DNA from: JAUILA01 sp964563925
GTDB lineage: Bacteria; Bacteroidota; Bacteroidia; Cytophagales; Cyclobacteriaceae
Direction: 5' to 3'
DNA length: 18,787 nucleotides
NCBI GenBank assembly: GCA_964563925.1
Contig: CAZLZD010000067.1
Span: forward strand, 1-18,787
Both the position numbers and the translations under genes were made by a program. Each line of letters starts with the position of its first letter. The stretch's first letter is position 1. Of the stretch, positions 1-7,636 are shown piece by piece. The notes under the pieces are model-generated. The model worked only from the letters and a program-made list of their open reading frames with translations. It was not told the origin of the DNA and did not search any database.

Positions 1-63
1 ATTAATCACTTAGCGAGTATAAATTACTTTGAGCGCGGAACATTTTTCTCGAATAATCAGTTT

Positions 64-85
64 AGTTAACATTAAGTTAACATTA
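64..85. repeat. Tandem 11-bp direct repeat upstream of the small membrane peptide gene
   Basis: AGTTAACATTA occurs twice back to back (64-74 and 75-85), followed by a degenerate third unit GAGTAACAT (86-94). Each unit contains the palindrome GTTAAC. The array lies 40-60 bp before the start codon of the 43-codon gene, where a regulator could bind. An 11-bp period is close to one helical turn, so two protomers could sit on the same face of the DNA. No known operator is recognised and function is inferred from position only. Confidence 0.4.
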
Positions 86-113
86 GAGTAACATACATTT
101 TTTAAACTAAAAA

Positions 114-118
114 GGAGG
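114..118 (+). promoter_or_regulatory. Strong Shine-Dalgarno sequence GGAGG
   Basis: AAAGGAGGGG at 111-120 contains a perfect GGAGG core six bases before the ATG at 125. Genes of Bacteroidota usually lack such a strong Shine-Dalgarno, and the other genes in this window have A-rich or unremarkable upstream sequence. This site is therefore the main evidence for translation of the very short ORF that follows. Confidence 0.7.
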
Positions 119-124
119 GGTATC

Positions 125-256
125 ATGAAAACAGAATACGAAAGATTGTACAAATACGAATGGAACCAGGTGATTTTTGGGAAACCTAAAAAGCGTCACT
201 ATAAATTGTATATTGGGTTGACGCTCCTGATCATATTACTTGGCAGCTTGCTGTAG
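125..256 (+). CDS. Small predicted single-pass membrane peptide, 43 aa, function unknown
   Basis: A 43-codon ORF from ATG at 125 to TAG at 254-256. The N-terminal half is charged and aromatic (MKTEYERLYKYEWNQVIFG), followed by a basic patch KPKKRHYK (residues 20-27). Residues 28-43 are almost all Leu, Ile, Gly and Thr and would form a C-terminal membrane segment, with the basic patch on the cytoplasmic side. A perfect GGAGG precedes the start, and a terminator-like hairpin with a T run follows on the same strand at 300-322. The gene converges on thrC with a gap of only 4 bases. No family is recognised. The start signal and downstream hairpin make a real gene likely, but no function can be assigned. 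Confidence 0.6.
   Translation: MKTEYERLYKYEWNQVIFGKPKKRHYKLYIGLTLLIILLGSLL
188..226 (-). terminator. Candidate terminator of the thr operon, inside the small + strand ORF
   Basis: Read on the minus strand just beyond the thrC stop, AGCGTCA (225-219) and TGACGCT (198-192) form a 7-bp stem around a 20-base loop, and the right arm runs into TTTTT (192-188). This is the shape of an intrinsic terminator, although the loop is long. It lies entirely within the coding sequence of the convergent 43-codon gene. No other minus-strand terminator is visible downstream of thrC within the window. Confidence 0.45.
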
Positions 257-260
257 TATT

Positions 261-1550
261 TCAGTTAAGAAGCGAAGATTTTAAATCATTAAGGGAAGGA
301 AGGAGCGGGATGCTCCTTTTTTCTTTTTCAAGCGCCCGGGCAAGTCTGTCCGGGATTTTCATTTCCTGACCTGTAATTTCCTCCATGGTATCCTGAAATT
401 TTGCCGGATGTGCGGTTTCCAGAAAAATGCCGGTCACACCGGTGGTTGATTTTCTGTATTCTTTCAGCCCGTAATAACCAACGGCACCGTGAGGGTCAGG
501 CAGGTAATTAAAATTCTCCTTCAAATGATGGATCATAGCGATCGTTTCCTCATCCGAACAGGCAAATCCACTAATATCCTTCTTCAGTCTTGAAAAAACG
601 GTATCATACAATTCAAGAATTCGGGGATAATTACTCGGGTTTCCGACATCCATGGCATTGGACAGTGTTTTAACCGAGGTGCGGGGTTTGTATTTACCGG
701 TGATAAGATAGGCAGGAAACACATCGTTGGCATTACTCGCTGCAATAAAGTGGGCAATGGGTAATCCCATGGCTTTTGCGAGTAATCCTCCAGCCAAATT
801 GCCATAATTGCCGCTGGGCACCGAAATTACCGGCACGTCCTTGTTATTCAATTGTGCATATGCCCAGAAATAGTAGATGGACTGGGGAAGCCAGCGGGCC
901 ACATTGATCGAATTGGCAGAGGTAAGGGTCAGGGCATTTCGTAATTCGGGATCAAGGAATGCCTCCTTGACCAGTCGCTGGCAGTCGTCAAAGGTACCGG
1001 CTACTTCATATGCTTCAATATTTTCACCCAGGGTGGTAAGCTGTTGTTCCTGAAGACGGCTTACTTTTCCACTGGGGTAGAGGATCTTAACGTTCACTCC
1101 TTCCACGCCCAGAAATCCCTGTCCGACCGCACTGCCGGTATCACCACTGGTGGCAACCAGCACGGTAATCTCCCGGGTATTGTCTGAAAAAGACCCCAGG
1201 CAACGGGCCAGGAACCTTGCCCCGACATCCTTAAATGCCAGGGTTGGGCCGTGGAATAATTCAAGGGCGAAGGTATGGTCATCCAGGCGAACCAGCGGTA
1301 TGGGAAAATCAAGTGTTTCATTCACAATTTTTTCCAACTCATCCCCTTCCAGATCTTCTGCCACAAAGGGGCGCATCACTTCTAATGCAATTTCGGGCAA
1401 TGTGCGCGATGACAAATCCCCGATCCATGAATCTGACATCCGGGGGATTTCCGTCGGATAATATAAACCATTATCCGGTGCCAGGCCCCTTAATACAGCC
1501 TTTCTGAATGATACCCTTTCAGGGGATCCCGATGTGCTAACGAATTTCAT
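261..1550 (-). CDS. thrC: Threonine synthase
   Basis: Catalyses the last step of threonine synthesis: O-phosphohomoserine plus water to threonine and phosphate, using pyridoxal phosphate in the cytoplasm. At 429 residues it has the usual length of the E. coli-type enzyme. Visible hallmarks are the N-terminal STSG and PDNGLYYP segments, the cofactor lysine in GPTLAFKDVGARF (Lys107), ATSGDTGSA (133-141) contacting the PLP phosphate, and SVPSGNYGNLAGG (243-255). The ATG at 1550 overlaps the end of thrB by 14 bases, so the two are probably translationally coupled. It is the last gene of thrA-thrB-thrC. Its 3' end carries, on the opposite strand, the hairpin that probably ends the convergent small gene. 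Identification is firm. Confidence 0.96.
   Translation of the reverse strand: MKFVSTSGSPERVSFRKAVLRGLAPDNGLYYPTEIPRMSDSWIGDLSSRTLPEIALEVMRPFVAEDLEGDELEKIVNETLDFPIPLVRLDDHTFALELFHGPTLAFKDVGARFLARCLGSFSDNTREITVLVATSGDTGSAVGQGFLGVEGVNVKILYPSGKVSRLQEQQLTTLGENIEAYEVAGTFDDCQRLVKEAFLDPELRNALTLTSANSINVARWLPQSIYYFWAYAQLNNKDVPVISVPSGNYGNLAGGLLAKAMGLPIAHFIAASNANDVFPAYLITGKYKPRTSVKTLSNAMDVGNPSNYPRILELYDTVFSRLKKDISGFACSDEETIAMIHHLKENFNYLPDPHGAVGYYGLKEYRKSTTGVTGIFLETAHPAKFQDTMEEITGQEMKIPDRLARALEKEKRSIPLLPSLNDLKSSLLN
300..322 (+). terminator. Candidate intrinsic terminator of the 43-aa peptide gene, inside the thrC 3' end
   Basis: AAGGAGC (300-306) and GCTCCTT (312-318) form a 7-bp stem with a GGGAT loop, followed by a run of T (317-322) and then CTTTTTC. 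It is oriented to stop + strand transcription about 45 bases after the stop codon of the small peptide gene. It lies within the last codons of thrC, which runs the other way. The T run is on the + strand only, so it should not act on the thr operon transcript. Confidence 0.6.
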
Positions 1551-2472
1551 TGGTGGTTCCTTTCGGATTTATTTTAGATAAATAGACGCTGTGGTCGATA
1601 TCAAGCCCTTCGTAAATTTCCCCGAATTTCCTTCCCACTTCCCTGGATATCTGATCTGAGGGGCAAAAAGCAAACAGGGAGGGACCCGATCCTGATATGG
1701 AGACCCCAAGCGCTCCTGATTCCTGAATGTACTCCTGAACAGCCTCATACCCGGGGATCATCATCGACCTGACGGGGGAGGCGACATGGTCTTCCATTGA
1801 CCGTCCGATGAGATCCAGGTCTCCGGTAAGCAGTCCCGTGATCATTCCGGCCACATTTCCCCATTGCCGTACCGCGGTGGGCATGGCAATTTCCCTTTTC
1901 AGCATTCGCTTGGATACCGAGGTTTTTACTTCAATTTTCGGGTGAACAATCGCGACGTACAGTTCGGGGGTATGAGGCAGACGGATAACGTCCAGCGGAT
2001 CGTAACTGCGTACAATGGTGAAGCCCCCCAGGAGGCAAGGGGCCACGTTATCGGCATGAGGAATCCCTCCGCCGGCTCCTTCCCCGATCATGGCAAATTG
2101 TATCAGTTCCTGCAGGCTGTAACCCAGGCCAAGTAATTCATTTACGCCAAATACAGCACCTGATGCACTGGAAGCACTGGAACCAAGTCCGCTGCCTGGA
2201 ATAATATTCTTTTCAATATGAATATGCAGTCCGGTATTCTCCTTTCCGGAATCCTTGAGCAGAGCGTTCACAGCCACACCGGCAACATTTTCATCGGGAT
2301 CAGCCGGTAAATTCTCACAGTGCTGTCCGCCGGAGATGGTAAGTCCCTGATCATCAGTCTGCCGTATAGTGAGTGTGTCGCCAATCCCTTCCAGGGCGAA
2401 GCCGAAGATATCAAATCCCGGGCCCACGTTGGCTACAGTGGCGGGGGCGAATACCTGGATTTCCTGTTCCAT
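1537..2472 (-). CDS. thrB: Homoserine kinase
   Basis: Phosphorylates homoserine to O-phosphohomoserine with ATP, supplying ThrC. It is a GHMP-superfamily kinase of 311 residues, normal for ThrB. It shows the N-terminal substrate segment ATVANVGPGFDIFGFAL (11-27), the ATP-binding loop IIPGSGLGSSASSASGAV (90-107), the GIPHADNVAPCLLGG segment (136-150), and the C-terminal GHMP motif GVSISGSGPSLFAF (256-269). The ATG at 2472 follows the thrA stop codon with no gap (TAA then ATG), and its own stop lies 14 bases inside thrC. This packing indicates coupled translation from one thrABC mRNA. Confidence in function is high. Confidence 0.96.
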   Translation of the reverse strand: MEQEIQVFAPATVANVGPGFDIFGFALEGIGDTLTIRQTDDQGLTISGGQHCENLPADPDENVAGVAVNALLKDSGKENTGLHIHIEKNIIPGSGLGSSASSASGAVFGVNELLGLGYSLQELIQFAMIGEGAGGGIPHADNVAPCLLGGFTIVRSYDPLDVIRLPHTPELYVAIVHPKIEVKTSVSKRMLKREIAMPTAVRQWGNVAGMITGLLTGDLDLIGRSMEDHVASPVRSMMIPGYEAVQEYIQESGALGVSISGSGPSLFAFCPSDQISREVGRKFGEIYEGLDIDHSVYLSKINPKGTTNEIR

Positions 2473-4920
2473 TTAGCTATTGGCAATTTTCATAATATCT
2501 GCAAAGATGCCTGAGGCAGTAACCTCGGCACCCGCACCTGCGCCTTTGATCACCAGGGGTTGCTCAGGATAACGCCTGGTATTGAATGTAACTATATTAT
2601 CTTTTCCTTCGAGGTGGTAAAAAGGATGCCCCCGGTCAATCATTTTGATGCCGGTATCCGCTTTACCCCGGTTATAGGTTGCCACGTATTTCAGTTTTTT
2701 ATCTGCTTTACGGGCTTTCTCAAACATAGACCGGAAATGATCCTCATGTTTCTCGAGGCAATCCAGGAATGCCTCCACCGAGGGGGCCTTCATACATGCT
2801 TCAGGAATGAACCCTACCGTTTTAATGTCATCCATTTCCATATTTACCACACTGTCCCGGATCAGGATGAGAATTTTACGCTTGACATCGATGCCGCTGA
2901 GATCGATACGCGGATCCGGCTCAGTATATCCTTCCTCCATGGCCTGTTTTACAACCTCGGCGAACAGGCGGGTGCCGTCATAATTATTGAATATGAAATT
3001 AAGACTGCCCGACAGGACTGCTTCGATCCGGGAGATCTCATCACCGCTTTTTATCAGATCAGTAAGTGTACTGATCACGGGCAATCCTGCCCCCACATTG
3101 GTTTCATAAAGGAATTTCGCCTTGTATCGAAGGGATATCTTTTTCAGGTCTATGAACGATTCGATCGACTGGGTACAGGCAATCTTGTTGGGAGTCACCA
3201 CCGATATACTCATTTTGAGTACTTCAGGATAACTTGAGGCAACCTGTTCATTGGCAGTATTATCAATAAATATGCTGTTACGGAGATTCAGCTGATCCAT
3301 ATTTTGCAGGAATTCCTCCAGCTTCATTGTACTCCCCTTCTCTGCCAGGTCATTCTCCCAGTTACTGAGGTTTACCCCCTGGGCATTGAAATACATTTGC
3401 CGGCTGTTGGCCACTGCTGCCACCACCAGATCGATGTGATGGTATTTCGAAAGGTATTTCTTCTGTTTCCTGATCTGTCCGATAAATGCCTTCCCGACAT
3501 TCCCCACACCGATGATGAACAGGTTGAGTTTCTTTTTATTAGACAGGAAAAAGCTCTCATGCAGGCAGTTAAGGGTTTTTTTAACCTCGGCAGCGTCTAT
3601 AACCACCGAAATGTTACGTTCACTGGAGCCCTGGGCAATTGCCTTGATATTTACACCATTACTGCCCAGGGTGCTGAACATCCTTCCGCTGACACCCACC
3701 TGGTGCTTCATGTTGGATCCCACCAGGGCGACAATCGCCAGGTTTTCCTCCACTTCCAGCGGATCGATCCGCCCGGCATCCAGCTCAAGCTGAAATTCTT
3801 CCGTCACAGCTTCTCTTGCCACCGGGACATCTTCCTGGGATATTCCCACACAAATTGTGTGTTCCGAGCTTGCCTGTGTGATCATAACCACATTAATTCG
3901 TGCCGATGACAGGGCACGAAAAAATCGGTGCGAGAAATCCGGAATTCCGATCATCCCGCCACCGGTAAGGTTCAGTAAAGCGATATGCTTAATACTTGAA
4001 AGTCCGCGGATCAGCCGGTCGGGCTGCTGTTCCGGGTTAGCCGTGATCAGGGTTCCCTGATCCTCCCTTTTAAAGGTATTCTTGATAAGAATAGGAATTT
4101 TTTTCTCCAGCACGGGTATAATAGAAGGAGGATAGACCACCTTGGCTCCGAAATGGGTCAGCTCCATTGCTTCTTCGTAGGCCAGCTCCCTGATCACATA
4201 GGCCGAGGAAACTTCCCGCGGATCCGCAGTCATCATTCCGCTGACATCGGTCCATATCTCCAGTTTGTCCGCGCCGATGGCAGCGGCCACAAGCGCTGCA
4301 GTGTAATCCGACCCGCCCCGGCCAAGCGTGGTGGGTTCACCTTTGTCTGTGGCGGATATGAAACCGGGTATTACCACCACGTCATTTTTATCCTTAAGTT
4401 TCCTGCGGATTCGTTTATAGCTCTCTTTTTTATTGACCTGGGCCCGTCCAAACCGGTCGTTGGTAATAATGAAATCATAGGGGTCTGTCCGCTCAGCCGT
4501 CAAACCCTCTTCGTTAAAATAGGACTCGATGATAACGGAAGAGAGTAATTCACCAAACCCCTGAATTCGGTCAGCGGTCTTTGGGCTCAGCTCCCTGATC
4601 AGGAAAATTCCGCGGAAAATATCCTCCAGTTCGTTTAGCATTATCCGTACCTCGCTGAGTGTTTTCCCCTGGCTTTTCAGATGGATCAGTTCCTTGATCG
4701 TCTGGATATGGCGTTGCTCGATCTCTTTCAGGATAGTGAGATAACCTTCATTACCCGTTGCGGCCCGTTTACCGCATTCAATGAGTTGTGAGGTGATACC
4801 GCCAAGCGCAGAGACCACCACCGCGACTGGCTTTCCCTGGCGTTCACCAATGATTTCCCTGACTATCCGGATATTTTTTGCTGAAGCAACTGAGGTGCCT
4901 CCAAACTTTAAGACGTACAT
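2473..4920 (-). CDS. thrA: Bifunctional aspartokinase / homoserine dehydrogenase
   Basis: An 815-residue fusion catalysing the first and third steps of the aspartate pathway: phosphorylation of aspartate, and NAD(P)H-dependent reduction of aspartate semialdehyde to homoserine. The kinase domain (about 1-290) has KFGGTSVA (5-12) and LGRGGSDYTAALVAAAIGAD (199-218). Two ACT-like regulatory repeats follow (about 305-455), with GSNMKHQVGVSGRMFSTLG (401-419) in the second; these bind threonine in the E. coli enzyme. The dehydrogenase part (about 464-815) has the nucleotide-binding GVGNVGKAF (471-479), EAVLSGSLNFIF (633-644), the catalytic segment DLSGIDVKRK (673-682), and GAGAGAEVTASGIFAD (793-808). 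All key segments are present. It is the first structural gene of thrABC, and its mRNA leader encodes a candidate regulatory peptide at 4992-5093. Confidence 0.97.
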   Translation of the reverse strand: MYVLKFGGTSVASAKNIRIVREIIGERQGKPVAVVVSALGGITSQLIECGKRAATGNEGYLTILKEIEQRHIQTIKELIHLKSQGKTLSEVRIMLNELEDIFRGIFLIRELSPKTADRIQGFGELLSSVIIESYFNEEGLTAERTDPYDFIITNDRFGRAQVNKKESYKRIRRKLKDKNDVVVIPGFISATDKGEPTTLGRGGSDYTAALVAAAIGADKLEIWTDVSGMMTADPREVSSAYVIRELAYEEAMELTHFGAKVVYPPSIIPVLEKKIPILIKNTFKREDQGTLITANPEQQPDRLIRGLSSIKHIALLNLTGGGMIGIPDFSHRFFRALSSARINVVMITQASSEHTICVGISQEDVPVAREAVTEEFQLELDAGRIDPLEVEENLAIVALVGSNMKHQVGVSGRMFSTLGSNGVNIKAIAQGSSERNISVVIDAAEVKKTLNCLHESFFLSNKKKLNLFIIGVGNVGKAFIGQIRKQKKYLSKYHHIDLVVAAVANSRQMYFNAQGVNLSNWENDLAEKGSTMKLEEFLQNMDQLNLRNSIFIDNTANEQVASSYPEVLKMSISVVTPNKIACTQSIESFIDLKKISLRYKAKFLYETNVGAGLPVISTLTDLIKSGDEISRIEAVLSGSLNFIFNNYDGTRLFAEVVKQAMEEGYTEPDPRIDLSGIDVKRKILILIRDSVVNMEMDDIKTVGFIPEACMKAPSVEAFLDCLEKHEDHFRSMFEKARKADKKLKYVATYNRGKADTGIKMIDRGHPFYHLEGKDNIVTFNTRRYPEQPLVIKGAGAGAEVTASGIFADIMKIANS

Positions 4921-4962
4921 GACAATAAGAAAGAATAAGTAACAGAATGATTTAACTGAGAT

Positions 4963-4974
4963 GGGCCCATGCCC
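4963..4974 (-). promoter_or_regulatory. Hairpin and self-complementary element between the thr leader ORF and thrA
   Basis: On the transcript, GGGC (4974-4971), loop ATGG and GCCC (4966-4963) form a short hairpin. It overlaps the perfect palindrome ATGGGCCCAT at 4961-4970. GCCCAT (4966-4961) could instead pair with ATGGGC in leader codons 19-20 (5039-5034), and TCCGGG (4977-4972) with CCCGGA (5047-5042). These pairings exclude one another, as expected of a switch. No run of T follows, so it is not a classical intrinsic terminator. The role is inferred. Confidence 0.3.
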
Positions 4975-4991
4975 GGAATGGCTATATGTGA

Positions 4992-5093
4992 TTATCTACC
5001 CCGCAAAGGGGTGATCATAATGGTAATCATCCTGCCCATGATCCGGGAAGAAGAGGTGTGAGAAGGGCGGTATGATTCGAAGCCGGAGCTCAT
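4992..5093 (-). CDS. Candidate thr operon leader peptide, 33 aa, rich in Ile, Met and Thr
   Basis: A 33-codon ORF from ATG at 5093 to TAA at 4994-4992, between a candidate promoter (5111-5141) and thrA (starting at 4920). The segment IMGRMITIMIT (residues 18-28) has 9 of 11 residues that are Ile, Met or Thr, the three amino acids whose synthesis branches from homoserine. This matches the logic of leader-peptide attenuation, as with E. coli thrL, which carries Thr and Ile codons. The 3' codons lie in the 5' arm of a composite stem: ACCCC/GGGGT (5012-5008 with 5002-4998) enclosed by TGATTA/TAATCA (5029-5024 with 4994-4989). The predicted transcript start lies about ten bases before the ATG. The reading frame is open further upstream into nrdA, but that part lies before the promoter. 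Translation and function are inferred. Confidence 0.5.
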   Translation of the reverse strand: MSSGFESYRPSHTSSSRIMGRMITIMITPLRGR

Positions 5094-5110
5094 TTTTTCC
5101 GATTGATTCG

Positions 5111-5141
5111 TAAATGTAGCAGATATACTGCTTTGCGCAAA
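5111..5141 (-). promoter_or_regulatory. Candidate thr operon promoter, Bacteroidota type
   Basis: On the minus strand TTTG (5141-5138) is followed after exactly 19 bases by TACATTTA (5118-5111). The Bacteroidota consensus is TTTG at -33 and TAnnTTTG at -7, so only the last base of the -7 element differs. It lies just after the nrdA terminator and places the transcript start near 5104, immediately before the leader ATG at 5093. Confidence 0.5.
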
Positions 5142-5153
5142 TAAAATCGGGAG

Positions 5154-5187
5154 AAATAAAAAAGCCCCGCAGTAAATACTGCAGGGC
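5154..5187 (-). terminator. Intrinsic terminator of nrdBA
   Basis: On the minus strand GCCCTGCAGTA (5187-5177) pairs with TACTGCGGGGC (5174-5164), a stem of up to 11 bp with one G-T wobble and a very tight loop that probably opens at the top A-T pairs. It runs straight into TTTTTTATTT (5163-5154). It begins 34 bases after the nrdA stop codon and separates nrdBA from the thr promoter. Confidence 0.9.
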
Positions 5188-5220
5188 CATTGATCAAACA
5201 CTAATTGATTCAAAAAAATA

Positions 5221-7593
5221 TCAGCTGCCGCATGCTTCGCACTCATCCGGATTGTCCAGTGAGCAAACCATGTCGGCTCTCTTCTGATCTTTCTGATCTT
5301 CTTCAAGCGCAGGCTGTTTGGCCGTCGTCTTATCCACGGTGAACTGAATCGCAGAGGCAGCCGCTTTCGAGCGCAGGTAATACATACCCGTTTTGAGCCC
5401 TTTCTTCCAGGCATAAAAGTGCATGGAAGTTAGCTTACCAAAATTAGGATCCTGGATATGCACATTCATACTCTGGCTTTGACAGATATAGGCTCCGCGG
5501 TCTGCCGCCATGTCGATGATCGATTTTTGCGATATTTCCCAGACCGTCTTGTACAGGTCTTTAATATGCTGGGGTATCTCAGGCATGTTCTGAATCGAGC
5601 CGTTGGCTTCGATCAGGCGGTTTTTCATTTTGTCATCCCACAGTCCGAGCTCAATCAGATCTTTCAGCAGGTGCTTGTTTACCACGATAAATTCTCCCGA
5701 AAGCGTACGGCGGGTATAAATGTTGGAGGTGTATGGCTCAAAACATTCGTTGTTTCCGAGAATCTGCGAAGTGGAAGCCGTCGGCATCGGAGCCAGAAGG
5801 AGGGAGTTGCGTACTCCATTCTTCTTCACCTGCTTTTTGAGCTTGTCCCAGTCCCAGCGGCCTGATTCCGGTGTTACACCCCACATGTCAAACTGGAATA
5901 TACCTTTGGATACCGGCGAACCTTTAAAGGTTTCATACGGGCCGTCTGCGGTGGCAAGTTCCATGGACGCCTCCATCGCGGCAAAGTATATGGTCTCGTG
6001 AATGTCCTTATTAAGTCCGCGTGCCTCCGGTGAATCAAATGGCATCCGCAGCTTTATAAACGCATCGGCAAGTCCTTGTACACCAATGCCGATCGGCCGG
6101 TGCTTCATATTGGAATTACGTGCTTCCGGAACAGGGTAATAATTAATGTCAATGACCTTATTCAGGTTGCGGGTGATCACCTTGGTGATTTCATACAGCC
6201 GTTCGTGATCAAAAGCTCCTTCCTCGGTTACAAATTTGGGAAGCGCAATGGAAGCCAGGTTACACACAGCCACTTCGTCAGGACTTGTGTATTCCATGAT
6301 CTCAGTACAAAGGTTACTTGACTTGATCACCCCAAGATTCTTCTGGTTGGATTTTTTATTGGCTGCATCCTTGTACAACATATAAGGCGTACCTGTTTCA
6401 ATTTGGGCTTCGAGGATCTCAAACCAAAGATCCTGCGCCTTCACTTGCTTACGGTATTTACCCTCTTTTTCATACTTCAGGTACAGCCGCTCAAAATCCT
6501 CCCCATAACAGTCGGCAAGTCCGGGTGCCTCATTCGGGCAGAAGAGCGACCACATTCCGTTGTCTTCCACGCGCTTCATGAAGAGGTCGGAAATCCACAG
6601 GGCATAAAACAGGTCACGGGCACGCAGCTCTTCCTTACCGTGATTTTTCTTCAGGTCCAGGAAGTCAAAAATATCCGCGTGCCATGGTTCGAGATAGATG
6701 GCGAAGCTCCCCTTACGTTTTCCACCCCCCTGGTCTACATACCTGGCCGTCATATCATAATTACGAAGCATGGGCACAATTCCATTGGAAACTCCCCCGG
6801 TTCCCTTGATATATGAGCCGGTGGCCCGTACGTTATGGATACTTAGTCCGATCCCGCCGGCAGACTGTGAAATTTTTGCGCACTGCTTCAGGGTATCATA
6901 AATTCCGTCGATGCTGTCATCCTTCATGGTTAGCAGGAAACAGGATGAAAGCTGAGGCTTGGGTGTTGCTGCATTGAAGAGGGTGGGCGTGGCGTGTGTA
7001 AACCACTTTTCAGACAACAGGTTGTAGGTTTCGATGACCGCTTCAATATCTTCCATATGAATTCCCACGGCCACACGCATAAGCATATGCTGAGGCCTTT
7101 CCACGATCTTCCCGTCGATCTTCATCAGGTAGCTGCGCTCCAGGGTTTTGAACCCAAAGAAGTCATAACCGAAATCCCGGTCGTATATGATGGTAGAGTC
7201 CAGTAACGCGGCATTTTTCTTGATAACCGCATAGGCATCCTTTGAAATGAGCGGTGCATTCTCCCCTGTTTTAGGGTCGATATACGTATACAGCCGTTTC
7301 ATTGTATTGGAGAATGATTTGCTGGTAACCTTGTGCAGGTTGGAAATGGCAATACGCGCGGCCAGCTTGGCGAAATCAGGATGCTTCGTGGTCATGGAAG
7401 CCGCTGTTTCAGCCGCCAGGTTGTCCAGTTCGACCGTGGTGACCCCGTCATAAATACCGTTGATCACCTTCATGGCGATATCTACCGGCTCTATATAATT
7501 GGTGTCAAGGCCATAACATAATTTTTCGATGCGGGCGGTGACCTTGTCAAATTTGACGGACTCCCGGCGTCCGTCACGTTTAATAACTAACAT
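5221..7593 (-). CDS. nrdA: Ribonucleoside-diphosphate reductase, class Ia, large (alpha) subunit
   Basis: Reduces ribonucleoside diphosphates to deoxyribonucleotides together with the NrdB radical subunit. The protein has 790 residues. An N-terminal ATP-cone (about 1-90, starting MLVIKRDGRRESVKFDKV) suggests allosteric control by ATP/dATP. All catalytic residues of the E. coli enzyme have counterparts: the redox pair Cys218 (SSCFL) and Cys444 (AVCNLASI), the active-site triad in NLCTE (Asn427, Cys429, Glu431), and the radical-transfer pair Tyr738-Tyr739 (GMYYLRSKAAA). The C-terminal tail has Cys777 and the pair Cys785/Cys788, suited to thioredoxin-type re-reduction. The sequence resembles eukaryotic R1 more than E. 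coli NrdA. It lies 43 bases after nrdB in the same operon (order nrdB-nrdA) and is followed by a strong terminator. Confidence 0.97.
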   Translation of the reverse strand: MLVIKRDGRRESVKFDKVTARIEKLCYGLDTNYIEPVDIAMKVINGIYDGVTTVELDNLAAETAASMTTKHPDFAKLAARIAISNLHKVTSKSFSNTMKRLYTYIDPKTGENAPLISKDAYAVIKKNAALLDSTIIYDRDFGYDFFGFKTLERSYLMKIDGKIVERPQHMLMRVAVGIHMEDIEAVIETYNLLSEKWFTHATPTLFNAATPKPQLSSCFLLTMKDDSIDGIYDTLKQCAKISQSAGGIGLSIHNVRATGSYIKGTGGVSNGIVPMLRNYDMTARYVDQGGGKRKGSFAIYLEPWHADIFDFLDLKKNHGKEELRARDLFYALWISDLFMKRVEDNGMWSLFCPNEAPGLADCYGEDFERLYLKYEKEGKYRKQVKAQDLWFEILEAQIETGTPYMLYKDAANKKSNQKNLGVIKSSNLCTEIMEYTSPDEVAVCNLASIALPKFVTEEGAFDHERLYEITKVITRNLNKVIDINYYPVPEARNSNMKHRPIGIGVQGLADAFIKLRMPFDSPEARGLNKDIHETIYFAAMEASMELATADGPYETFKGSPVSKGIFQFDMWGVTPESGRWDWDKLKKQVKKNGVRNSLLLAPMPTASTSQILGNNECFEPYTSNIYTRRTLSGEFIVVNKHLLKDLIELGLWDDKMKNRLIEANGSIQNMPEIPQHIKDLYKTVWEISQKSIIDMAADRGAYICQSQSMNVHIQDPNFGKLTSMHFYAWKKGLKTGMYYLRSKAAASAIQFTVDKTTAKQPALEEDQKDQKRADMVCSLDNPDECEACGS

Positions 7594-7636
7594 AAGTAAG
7601 GGGGTTTGAGTGGATGTTTAGGTTTCTTCAGTTATG

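Noticed and set aside
2560..3237. 225-codon open frame antisense to thrA
   Set aside because: It mirrors the codon structure of thrA, has no recognisable domain or start signal, and thrA is certain on the other strand.
3304..3909. 201-codon open frame antisense to thrA
   Set aside because: Same reason: a shadow of thrA with no independent evidence of translation.
4996..5190. 64-codon minus-strand frame between nrdA and thrA
   Set aside because: It starts inside the nrdA terminator hairpin and shows no composition bias; the neighbouring frame carries the I/M/T signal.
4992..5414. 140-codon minus-strand frame extending from the leader region back into nrdA
   Set aside because: Its first part overlaps nrdA in another frame and lies before the nrdA terminator and the thr promoter. 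Only the last 33 codons are considered real.
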